Shown here one piece after another: positions 23,900 to 33,589 of a stretch of 64,000 nucleotides of DNA (positions are counted from its first letter, which is position 1; every line of letters begins with the position of its first letter). This stretch comes from Branchipolynoe longqiensis (lineage: Eukaryota > Annelida > Polychaeta > Phyllodocida > Polynoidae). The position numbers and the translations under genes were made by a program. The stretch is from NCBI GenBank assembly GCA_030323885.1, contig CM059193.1, forward strand, positions 96,464,852 to 96,528,851. Direction: 5' to 3'. The notes beneath the pieces are model-generated. The model had not been told where the DNA came from and searched no databases. It saw only the letters and a list, made by a program, of their open reading frames with translations.

Positions 23900-25340
23900 T
23901 TTTAACCTTTTCTTATAAGTGATTATGTTCGTATTCTTGCAGGGATGGCTTGTAGAGCATGTTTTAATACTTTAGTTGGGATATTTTCTATACCACTTGG
24001 TTTATTTGTGTCTATGCTTTGTATTAGTTGTTGTAATTCTTTTGCATTAGTTTTGCAGGTGGGGATTTGATCTTTTATTTGTTCTGAATGAATTCTGTTG
24101 ATAGTTTTTGTCCCACTGATGCAAAGTGTTCATTTAGTTTGTCTGCTGCCTCTAGGTTTGTTAGTGTGCTGCCTTTCTCATTTGTGAGGAGTGCTATGCA
24201 GTCTTTAGATTTATTGTTGGGGAATAGTAGATTTACATTTGTCCATAATTTGTTTGTGTTACTACCCCATTGATCATCTTGGTCTATCATGTATTTTGTT
24301 GTTGCTGATACCATCAAGAGAAACCTGAAGCTGAGAGACATTAAGACCGACTCATGGACATCACTCTCACAGCAGAGTGCTAAATGGAGAGCAGCAGTCA
24401 AGTAATGAAAGCAGTGTTTGTCGCATCGCGACCGACACATGATGATGATGTTGCTGTTCTGACAGTTTTATGGGACGTATTGCTAGCTGTGTTGTATGTA
24501 GGCTAGTCTATCTGCTGGGGTTTTGATGCTTTTTGCCAGGTTCCCTAGTTTTCTTTTGATTTCTATCTGGGCTTTTAGCTCATTGTTCACCCATGGATCT
24601 TGTTTTTTGTTTATGTAGAGTTTTTTTGGGGCACATTTGGTTTAGTGAGGTTGTTATTTCCATAATGATATTGTTCCAGAAAATGTTAATATCAGTTTTG
24701 TTACTATTTATTTAGTTTGTTTGACTCTCTAGGTGGTTTTCTAGTGATTCTTTTGAGTAGTTTACCAGTGATCTGCCCATCTTGTATTCATATTGATTTT
24801 TGGTTTTTATTTTTGTTCTGGTTACGTATATTAGCATTAGCTTGTGGTCACTAATGCCCCAGCTTCTGGTGCCCCACTTTGTTGCATGGTTGAAGTTGGT
24901 TAGTATTAGGTCAATTGCCAAGCTATTTTCACTGAGTCTGGTATTTTCTGTGATTATCTTTTGAATGCCTATGGTTTTGATAGTGGTCTGCAGCATTAGT
25001 TTGTTTTTTTTGCATTTGAGTTGTAGTTTATATTAAAATCACCCAGAATGAAAATGTCTGCAGTCACCTGTCTTTGTTTGTTGTGTTCCATTAATGTTTT
25101 TCTGTCATTACGTACAAGCCTATACCCATCTATGTTGAGAATATTGTTGTGGTGTTTGTAAGTGTACCAGGTTTCTGACATTGTTAGTACATCAATGTCT
25201 TCATCTTTTAGGTGTAGTTTTATCAGGTCTAGTTTATTGTATGCACTCTGGCAGTTTAAGTGGGCAAAGTGTGTGCCCCTGCCTAGTCTGCATTCAATTT
25301 CCTCAACCAAGGATAAAACAGTGGATGTCGGATAATGCAA
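23900..25340 (-). pseudogene. CR1-like LINE ORF2 (endonuclease, RT start)
   Basis: The apurinic-like endonuclease begins with HLNCQSAYNKLDLIKLHL and has LTMSETWY, then FILGDFNINY (25040) and WGISDH (24850). These are the N-, E-, GDFN- and SDH-type motifs of LINE endonucleases. A deletion inside the domain joins VRNDR to a later segment at about 25110. The pre-RT linker follows (DPWVNNELKAQIEIKRKL near 24590), then QWGSNTNKLWTNVNLLF, then a reverse transcriptase start (TNKPSGIENIPTKVLKHAL) near 23990, after which the copy ends. The protein would nick target DNA and prime reverse transcription; it is broken here. Clade is by eye. Confidence 0.75.
24308..24448 (+). mobile_element. 141-bp 3' end of RTE-like LINE
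   Basis: Encodes the last codons of the family found at 16993 (MKLRDIKT-type string, KWRAAVK, stop) and ends in ATGATGATG. It is flanked by TGTTGCTG at 24300-24307 and 24449-24456, an 8-bp target duplication. It splits ORF2 of the CR1-like LINE. Confidence 0.8.
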
Positions 25341-25546
25341 GTTTAGTTTTATTTTATTTTATATTTATTTTGTGAGGTGCAGGTACCAGTGCTTGGGCAC
25401 TTGTGACCCCTTCAAATAATAATAGCATTTATGTAGCCTGTGTAAACGGAGGAGAGGTACATGTGTTGCTATTGTATTAGTTACATGGAATAGCTTAGCA
25501 ATATTTCTAGGTTAGTAGTGGGCTATTTTATAGAAGATAGGACAAT

Positions 25547-26689
25547 TTAGTGTTTGATACTCAAGGTTTGTAGTTCCAGTTCTCCCCGATGCTGCGCCAT
25601 GTTGGTATCCACTTGCCTAGTATTCAGTATTTCAGGTGTGGCTGGAGTATTTTTTACATCATTTTTTAGGCTTTCCTTGATTTTTTGGAGGATTTCTCCC
25701 ATTTTATTGTTGTATCCTTGTTTAAGAATTTCCCCTTCATTTGCATTGTTTAAGAAAATGCCTGTTCCCCAATATGGGCATCTGGTGCATTCTGTGAATG
25801 CTTTGCCTGGGGCGTTTATCAATTTTTGCATTAATTGTTCGCTTTGTGTAAACTTGGCTCTGACAATGTCCTCTAGGACTTTCTCGTTTGTTTTACACCA
25901 TTCTGGTGTCCTCCACACTTTCTTTGCAATCGCCTTCTCTGTGTAGGGGCTTTCTGTGTCGTCGATGCGTCTCATTAGGTCATATTTGTCATGGAACTTG
26001 GCCATGATCGAACAGTAGTACTGTTCAACAGATGAGTATATTTTCCCATCTTTTCCTGCTATTTTACACTTGTAGAGGTTGTTGAAAGGAGAGTTGTGTC
26101 CCTGGAAGGATACAACTCTGTTTTCAACCATTCATGCTCTCTGGTAGCTGCTTTTTCAGGGTTTATTTCTTTGAATTCTATGTTATCAAATTCTTGGGGT
26201 TTGTAGCTTTTCCCATTTATCTCTATGTTGCAGCCCTTCATTTTGATTGATTGGATCTTTTTGTTTTTTGTTTCCTGCGCGAGTGTGTACATTTGCTGCA
26301 CCGTTTTTTCACTCATTCGTTTTCTGTCCTGACAGGCCTGATCGTTACCTTTTCATAGTTTTTTTTTGTCTGTAGTGTTTTCTTGTTTTGGAAGAGCTCC
26401 TTTTTGTGTGCTTCCTTTTCTAGTTGTATTCTTATACTTCGGGGTCTGTCAGTGAATTTGTTGCTGTCCGATTTGACTCGATCTGCAGTCTCCTGATTAT
26501 TTGTGTCACCTATTTCCTGTTTATTTTCCAGTTCTTCTGTTCCTTGTGTTATTTCTTTTTGTTGTCATGTTTTTTTTTCCTAGACGGTAGGCTTTTGTTA
26601 CTACCGTCCAACCAAAATTAGTGTTGGCTTTGCTTAGTATGTCATTGACTGTGGATTCTATTTTTTCGTCCTCTTTTTCAGAAACCCCA
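25547..26689 (-). pseudogene. LINE ORF1: RRM-like plus NADAR domain
   Basis: The reading uses three frames because of two indels. The N-terminal part (26689-26320) has WTVVTKAYRLGKKN, then RPRSIRIQLEKEAHKKELF and YEKVTIRPVRTENE, a pattern like the RRM and following domain of LINE ORF1 RNA-binding proteins. A linker (26316-26130) follows. Residues from about 26120 to 25600 then match the NADAR (YbiA/DUF1768) fold: VVSFQGHNSPFNNLY, YSSVEQYYCSIMAKF, AIAKKVW, DIVRAKFTQSEQL, YWGTGIF and NNKMGEILQKIKESL. NADAR proteins hydrolyse N-glycosidic bonds, in riboflavin intermediates or in ADP-ribosylated guanine in DNA (family knowledge). A role in the retrotransposon is unknown. Indels: an A run near 26575 and one near 26125, where EHEWLKTEL overlaps the NADAR frame. 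ORF2 follows on the same strand. Confidence 0.75.
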
Positions 26690-27006
26690 TTGTCCATGAT
26701 GTTCGCAACATGGGTAATTGAATGAACGAGACTGTGAATCTCAGTAGATTAGGCACTGTGGCGCCGACTATATTCTATTCTTCGAACTAATAACTTTGGC
26801 CGCTGATCGACGCGCCACCTACATGATACTTCTTGAACTCCGTATTGCGCAGTTAACTTAATTACGCAGTTAGTTTAATATCAGACTGTGGCGACACCTA
26901 TATTCGAGTTTAGAACTAGAAATGGTCGCCGATTGACCCGCCACCTGTGGGGATTTCCAGTCAAAGCCGATGACGTGGCACTGGATATCTTCACTTCGAC
27001 CAGATT
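26689..27006 (+). repeat. Ngaro-1 split direct repeat A1
   Basis: About 98% identical to 31830-32146. Differences include CAGTAG/CACTAG near 26742 and AACTCC(G/T)TA. It probably holds the promoter; no clear TATA box is visible. Confidence 0.9.
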
Positions 27007-27050
27007 TTTCAAACCGAGAGGACGTACTTCTTCTGACAAGATTTCTTAAA

Positions 27051-28413
27051 ATGCCGCCCGTCAAGAACACGAAGGCTAAGAAATCAAAAGTAGGTAATAG
27101 TGACAATGCTGGACCTGCGAAGAAGAAGAAAACTAAGGTTGGTGCGAAGTCAGTGGCTTTATCTCCGAATTCGACGACGGAAAGGCACACTCGTTCTGGC
27201 CGAACAAAGGACCGGCGCGAGGATCGATCAGTCGATTCGGACCAAGAACAAATGGATGTTACGATCAACGACGATTCGGGATTAACCGTGGCTCTGGCTA
27301 CCATACAGAAGCAGATGGCAGAGATCAACGCTGGCATAAATTCACGTATTGATGAACTTCAGAAAAAACGCTGACAAAAGAAAATCGAGATCTCTTTCTC
27401 CCCGCCGGCGCCACCGTGATGTCACGCCACGTGATGGCGGCCATGACACCTTGCTCGGCAGATCTGATCGGGACGGATCATTCGAACCGACAAGACGGCG
27501 TTCCGGCTCGCTACAATCGGCTGGGTCTTCATGGGATGCTGGTCACAGATACCGGCGACGTTCTCGAGAAAAATCCGAGTTCGAGCCGTACTCCTACGCT
27601 GAACGGGACCGTCATACCTGCCTCGGTGCTGCAGCACACTCAGTCGACGTACTATCTCCGGGAGGGGGACGTGATGGCGAGCGGGAAGACGCAGTCAACG
27701 AGCTGTTGGTGGCGGCAGGATCGGCCTTGGGCAAGAAAAGAGGTACGAATAAAATTCTCGCTCCCCATAGATATGTAATAAGAGGTAGCAAAAATGATAA
27801 GATCAGCATGGAAGAGGCTACTTGGCCTGAGTATCTGGCGGCACTGTGCCGTATGTGCAAGGACAGAAAGCTCCCCAAAAACTGGTCACACCACGTATTT
27901 GAGCACATGCACCAGGTTCTCACTATGGCAGGAAACTGGGACTGGCATACTTGCCGACAATGGTCGGAGACCGTCTTCACAATGATTGCGGACGGTCGTC
28001 TCCCACAGGCCTGGGACGACGCGTACGCTATCAAGGACGTCCAACGCGACATCTGTGCAATTGGTACGCGCGTCGACAAACAGGCTGGTCGATACCGTCG
28101 ACAGGAGTCGGCCGCTGCTGCCACTGTGTCATCGGCGTCCGCACATGCCAGTGGTAGAGTGAGTGAATATAGTCGACCTGAATACAACAAAGAAGTCGAT
28201 GGTAAACCATGTCACGCCTGGAATATCGGTAATGACTGTGGTTTCGCCACGTCCCACGGCATTCAGCCCGAGAGGCGCTGTCACCTCTGCGCCTGGTGTG
28301 CAAATAAAAATAAGAAGGCCAATCCGCACCAAGAAAAATTGTGTCAGAACAAAAGGAGATTCCAGGAGAGGATCACCAACAATGAGAAAGGTCAAGCGAA
28401 GGATTTTCAGTAG
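27051..28413 (+). pseudogene. Ngaro-1 gag-like protein, one frameshift
   Basis: The start at 27051 (ATG CCG CCC GTC) heads a Lys-rich N-terminus; the frame ends at 27374. Reading continues from about 27366 in another frame to 28413. The switch lies at an A6 run (CAGAAAAAACGC). The middle (about 27830-28050) has WHTCRQWSETVFTMIADGRL, homologous to WATVRRYSEMVFTWIADGRL in element 2. The C-terminus has a cysteine/histidine array (PCHAW, CGF, CHLCAWC, H, C) that would make a zinc knuckle. Gag packages the RNA (family knowledge). The conserved order with element 2 supports one original reading frame. Confidence 0.75.
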
Positions 28414-28507
28414 GTGGCCGAGCTGACCCCGCTCACTCTGTCCACGTCGGTTATGCTAATGCGGGAGGTGCGACTCAGCGCACCGGTGATCGACATCGCT
28501 CATTGTA

Positions 28508-31500
28508 ATGACTCGTGAACTGGGTCAAGGAACCAAGGCGCGCGGAAATGCCTTGATTAATAGCCGGGCCGGTATCGGACCCTTATCACCAGGAGTGAAC
28601 TTTGGACTTTCACGTGCAGGCACGACTGGTGCTGAGCGAGAATGCGTTCACTCCCTGGGTGTTTCTAGTCTAGGCTTGGCTGAATCGGACAATGCTGTGC
28701 CTGTTCATACGATAGACGCTGGTAACGGTGCTGGAAGCGCTGGGATGTACGCGCCGGTCTGGCGGCCGGGAGATGGACATGAACCACTGGATCCTCCGAT
28801 TGAAGGTAGGGAGAGTGTGTCGGTATATGATTTGGGATCTAATGGGGGTGTCAGTGGTGTATCAACACGATGTGGGGACTCGCCTGATAGGCTGCTGATT
28901 GATGATCATGTTGACACAGACGACGTGGAATACGTTATTTTGAACATTAATAATGATCAGCTACCATCTTATAATCCACCCCATACCCCGGTCACGTATA
29001 GGCACATACACGATGATATCTGGCCGCACCCGGTCGATAATATATGGGCAAAACATCTAGTCTATCTTGACATTTATATGCACGTGAGGGCCGGTGCCCT
29101 ACCAAATTACATAGGCCCCAGGATACCCATACCATCGGGTTTGAACATTGGCGTATGGAGGGAGTTATTGTCCGACTATCATGATCAACAATTGCTAGAC
29201 TTTCTGGAGTACGGGTGGCCTGTAGATTATACCGGTGACCGCCCCCCAGTCGCGTCGGTGGCGAATCATTATGCTGATACGGACAGTGAGGCTCATATGG
29301 CCGAATACATTAACACCGAACTTAAGCATGGTGCCCTGGTTGGCCCATTTGACATTCCGCCGTTCCGTCCATGGACTCGGGTTAGTCCTATGATGACGCG
29401 AGAAAAGCGTGGTACGACTAGGAAGAGGGTCATCGTTGACCTGAGTTACCCAGCTGGCGCCAGCGTGAACTCCGGTATCAGGAAGGCCCAGTATCAGGGG
29501 CAGCCGTACACCTAAACGCTTCCTGGTATCATCGACTTGGCCGATGAGGTCACGCGGCTTGGAAAGGGTGCACTCATCTGGTCTGTGGATTTGGCCAGGG
29601 CGTACAGACAGCTTCGTACCTGTCCTTTGTCGACCCCGCTCCTTGGCATCACGCTCAAGAAAAAGATATACATAGATCTGGCGCCGCCGTTTGGTTGTCG
29701 CACGTCTTCAATGGCTTGTGCCCGAACAACAAACGCGGTGGTATACCTTATGAGGAAGCGCGGACATCACATTCTATGTTACCTCGACGACTTTGTCGGG
29801 GCGGCCGGAACAATGGACGAAGCGTTAAGAGCCTACCGTGACATCATTGGCCTCGCTCTACGTCTTGGCCTCGACCTTGCTACAGAGAAGTGTGTCTCGC
29901 CCAAAACGGAGGTCTCGTGGCTCGGTTTCACAGTCTCCACAGACGAAATGACTATAACAATACCACAAGATAAGCTTCAGGAGGTTATCAGGGAGTGCGA
30001 GGTGTGGAAAAAGAAGGTTCTGGCGTCTCGTAGGGAGCTCCAGCGCCTCGTCGGACGCCTACAGCATATTGCTAAATGTGTGATCGCGGCTAGGAGGTTC
30101 ATGTCGAGGATCCTTAATGCCCTAAGGAACGCACCACACAGGGGTAAGCACATCGTGCCTCCGGAGCTTGCACTCGACGTCGGCTGGTTCACACGATATG
30201 CCGCCAGGTCGAACGGACTGGTGCTTCTCCCTCCCTGTGCTCGGGAGCCTTGGGTCATTGAGTGCGACTCCTCGCTGAGGGCTGGGGGAGCGCATTCGAC
30301 TACGACCTACTACGCAGCCGAGTACTCACAGGAGGTTGGCGATAAGCAATATGGAATTGCCCAGCTCGAGGCGATGAATCTGGTTGTTGCACTGAAGCAC
30401 CTCTCCCCACATGAGGCCCATAAATACACCATCATAATAAATACAGACAATGCAACCTCACAGCAGGTGCTCAGCTCCGGGGCAGGTCGTGACCAAGTCA
30501 TATGTGCCTGCGCCCGCGAAATCTGGCTCTTTGCCGCACAAAGAAGCACGGACATTCTCGTACGACACAAACCAGGAAAAGACATCATCCTTGCTGATGC
30601 TCTGAGTCGTATGTGTTTCGACTTGCGTGCAAAGAGACTAGCACAGAAACTTGTTGCTGACGCAGGTCTGAAAATGGTCATTGTGACCCATGACAATGCT
30701 TTAACACACAACCTGTAACCTGGGATCGATATTAAACCTTTTTTTTGCCTTCTCTCCCCAGGTTACTCACAACGTCACCATCAGCGGCTTCTTGATGCCA
30801 TTAGGGCGGGGCTGGCGGTTGGGACCTGGAGGAATAAGGCAGCTCAGGCAAAGGAATACTACATCTATATGCAAGAACACCAAGCAGACCCGTTGCAACC
30901 GTCCCAGTATCATATTATGTTGTATCTATTACATCTTAAAGATCGACTTTCCTCACCGAGTGCCATATTGAACTATCTGAGTGGCGCCCGCACATGGGTC
31001 CTGTCATTTGACGGCAGGACGACTTCATTTGACACGTACCTGGTTGGCCTCCTCAAACGAGGCATTCAGAGGGAGTCACGTCATGTGCCTGTCCAGGCCC
31101 CTCCTCTGCTACCTATAGATGTTCGGAATATCATCACTTTCTCCCGGACAACTGGTCCAAATGGTCCCGTACTGGTGATAGCCACTATCATCGCATACTT
31201 CACACTCCTTCGCCAGAGCAACTTGTTTCCTAAGGTTGGCAGATCTGACCCAGATCACTATCTTCGCGCTAAGGATGTGAGGCTGACAGCAAAGGGCATC
31301 AATGTCCGAATCCGTTCATCAAAAACCCAGTACAAGTCATCGTCTCCAAGAGACATCATCGTTCCGGCGATACCTGGATCGCCCTACTGTCCGCGTCAAG
31401 CGTGGGAACAATACGTGTCCATGACACCAATTCACCCCGATGGCCCTGCCTTCCTGACGATCAACGGATCACCCCTATGTGCAACCGCGTTGCTCGACAC

Positions 31501-31717
31501 CATACGACTGGCCTTGTCCGTGGCAGGCCACCCGGCCCCTGCGGCCATCACCCTGCACAGCCTGAGACGAGGCGGTGCACAAGCCTGTGCCCTGCAAGGA
31601 TCGACAATCAATAACATCAAACAGCTGGGTCACTGGACCTCCGATGCGGTGCATGATTATGTGCCAAGGCAGTCGGTTTCATCGGCTCCCAGGACACTTG
31701 CTCTACTTTTTGGTTAA
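28508..31717 (+). pseudogene. Ngaro-1 RT-RNase H-tyrosine recombinase
   Basis: One frame runs 28508-30665, then a candidate 96-bp intron (30666-30761), then 30762-31717. The in-frame TAA at 29513 sits where element 2 has a tyrosine codon and is the only stop. RT motifs: KRVIVDLSYPAGASVN, WSVDLARAYRQL, and YLDDFVG at 29780. RNase H acidic residues: IECDSS, QLEAMN, INTDNA, and LADALSRM. The recombinase shows the catalytic Arg in TLLRQSNLF, the HSLRRGGA box, LGHW and the nucleophile Tyr in VHDYVPR. RT copies the RNA; the recombinase inserts the circular DNA (family knowledge). Upstream of the recombinase the frame opens at YSQRHHQRLLDAI directly after the intron. The single stop makes this copy non-functional unless read through. 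Confidence 0.85.
30666..30761 (+). other. Candidate intron in Ngaro-1
   Basis: GACGCAG|GTCTGA at the 5' end and TTTTTTTTGCCTTCTCTCCC then CAG at the 3' end. It is phase 1 and carries in-frame stops. Removing it gives a continuous frame (ADAG then YSQRHHQ) from RNase H into the recombinase. Length is 96 bp. Confidence 0.65.
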
Positions 31718-31829
31718 GTGCCTGTAATCCTTGAAATATCTAAGGTCATTGTCATCATCAAGAGTAATGTAACAAGCTAATTAGAAAGAATTAAATTGCC
31801 ACTTTATACTGCTGTCTCGTTCTTTTTTA

Positions 31830-32146
31830 ATTGTCCATGATGTTCGCAACATGGGTAATTGAATGAACGAGACTGTGAATCTCACTAGATTAGGCACTGT
31901 GGCGCCGACTATATTCTATTCTTCGAACTAATAACTTTGGCCGCTGATCGACGCGCCACCTACATGATACTTCTTGAACTCCTTATTGCGCAGTTAACTT
32001 AATTACGCAGTTAGTTTAATATCAGATTGTGGCGACACCTATATTTGAGTTTAGAACTAAAATGGTCGCCGATTGACCCGCCACCTGTAGGGATTTCCAG
32101 TCAAAGCCGATGACGTGGCACTGGATATCTTCACTTCGACCAGACT
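31830..32146 (+). repeat. Ngaro-1 split direct repeat A2
   Basis: The second copy of the repeat at 26689. It runs into the assembly gap at 32147, so its end and any B2 repeat are not visible. Confidence 0.9.
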
Positions 32147-32646
32147 NNNNNNNNNNNNNNNNNNNNNNNNNNNNNNNNNNNNNNNNNNNNNNNNNNNNNN
32201 NNNNNNNNNNNNNNNNNNNNNNNNNNNNNNNNNNNNNNNNNNNNNNNNNNNNNNNNNNNNNNNNNNNNNNNNNNNNNNNNNNNNNNNNNNNNNNNNNNNN
32301 NNNNNNNNNNNNNNNNNNNNNNNNNNNNNNNNNNNNNNNNNNNNNNNNNNNNNNNNNNNNNNNNNNNNNNNNNNNNNNNNNNNNNNNNNNNNNNNNNNNN
32401 NNNNNNNNNNNNNNNNNNNNNNNNNNNNNNNNNNNNNNNNNNNNNNNNNNNNNNNNNNNNNNNNNNNNNNNNNNNNNNNNNNNNNNNNNNNNNNNNNNNN
32501 NNNNNNNNNNNNNNNNNNNNNNNNNNNNNNNNNNNNNNNNNNNNNNNNNNNNNNNNNNNNNNNNNNNNNNNNNNNNNNNNNNNNNNNNNNNNNNNNNNNN
32601 NNNNNNNNNNNNNNNNNNNNNNNNNNNNNNNNNNNNNNNNNNNNNN
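32147..32646. other. Assembly gap (500 N)
   Basis: Exactly 500 N directly at the repeat of Ngaro-1, where a collapsed or unresolved repeat would be expected. Confidence 1.
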
Positions 32647-33041
32647 TATTGAGTGTCGGGACATCCTTCTCTTATTTTTCATTGGATGGGAGGGTCATTT
32701 GAGTTGTCACAAGTTAACTCTCCAAGCATATACCTCATTCCACTATCATACCACACCTATTCCCTCCCACTCACCTCCCCTCCCATTCAGCTAACAGCTG
32801 AGGCGGAACGGAGTATAATCTTCAAGCATATACTCTGTGACTCCTCCCTCGCAGGAGAGGACGCTGTGTGTGTCTGTGTGTGTGTGTGGGGGGGTGAACA
32901 GGTTTACGGGACAGCTCGAGTGGTTTATGAGACTTTCACAGTTGCCCCAAGCATCAACTACACCCAATTCTAACAGTCAAATTTCCACAAGTGAATTCCC
33001 TCCATCTTCCCTCATCCACTCCACACAAGGAAGATTTTTGA

Positions 33042-33100
<59 letters not shown>

Positions 33101-33589
33101 AGAGAATGAATATGGATGACAATATGAATGTAATATGTGAGATATGTGAGTGTGTGTGTTCACTTCCCCTCCTACCCACACACACACACACGCACACACC
33201 ACCCTACCACCTGTTTACTGCACATCACACCCACCCACCAAGAATCACAAAAATAAATAAAATTAACTATATGCCTTCATTTCTATATTTCATTATATTA
33301 TGCATTATATTCATTTCGCATTTATTATTATTATTATTATTATTATTTTCGATAATTTTATTGATTAGAAAAAGAAGAAGAACAGATAAGATAAGATTTT
33401 CTAAATGAAGTTTAGTGTTGCATTCCGTAGATAAAGGTTTGATAACACGCGTCTAGACATTCTCCTCCAGTTTGAAAGTCGCTTTTCATTCAAGCAGCAG
33501 TTTTCCTCTAAAAAACTAGGTAAGTTGATTAAAATGTTTATTTTAGCAGTGGTTCATCCTGAAGTCAGAAGTCGAAGTCTCAACGTCCC
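32647..33589. other. Unassigned with simple repeats
   Basis: No gene seen. It contains (AT)n then (GT)n at 33045-33100, a short (CA)n near 33177, and an (ATT)n run near 33325. Microsatellite-rich spacer. Confidence 0.7.

Larger units (their letters stand above)
23900..26689 (-). mobile_element. CR1-like LINE with NADAR ORF1, copy B
   Basis: Reads from 26689 down. ORF1 (26689-25547) is followed by a ~205-bp spacer and ORF2 (25340-23900), truncated early in the reverse transcriptase. It is the same family as copy A, sharing the string THATKWGTRSWGISDH-like at 24850 and 19355. The Ngaro-like element abuts its 5' side at 26689. A 141-bp piece of the RTE-like LINE is inserted at 24308-24448. Frameshifts at long A runs and small deletions make it inactive. 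Confidence 0.8.
26689..32146 (+). mobile_element. Ngaro/DIRS-like element 1
   Basis: A tyrosine-recombinase retrotransposon with gag (27051-28413), RT-RNase H (28508-30665) and recombinase (30762-31717). A ~317-bp sequence beginning ATTGTCCATGATGTTCGC occurs at 26689-27006 (A1) and 31830-32146 (A2). Direct repeats outside the coding region fit the A1-ORFs-B1-A2-B2 plan of Ngaro elements; B1 would be 31718-31829 and B2 would lie in the gap. There is no methyltransferase domain between RT and recombinase. Such elements integrate through a circular DNA using the recombinase rather than an integrase (family knowledge). Only two lesions are seen, so the copy is young or mis-sequenced. Confidence 0.85.
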
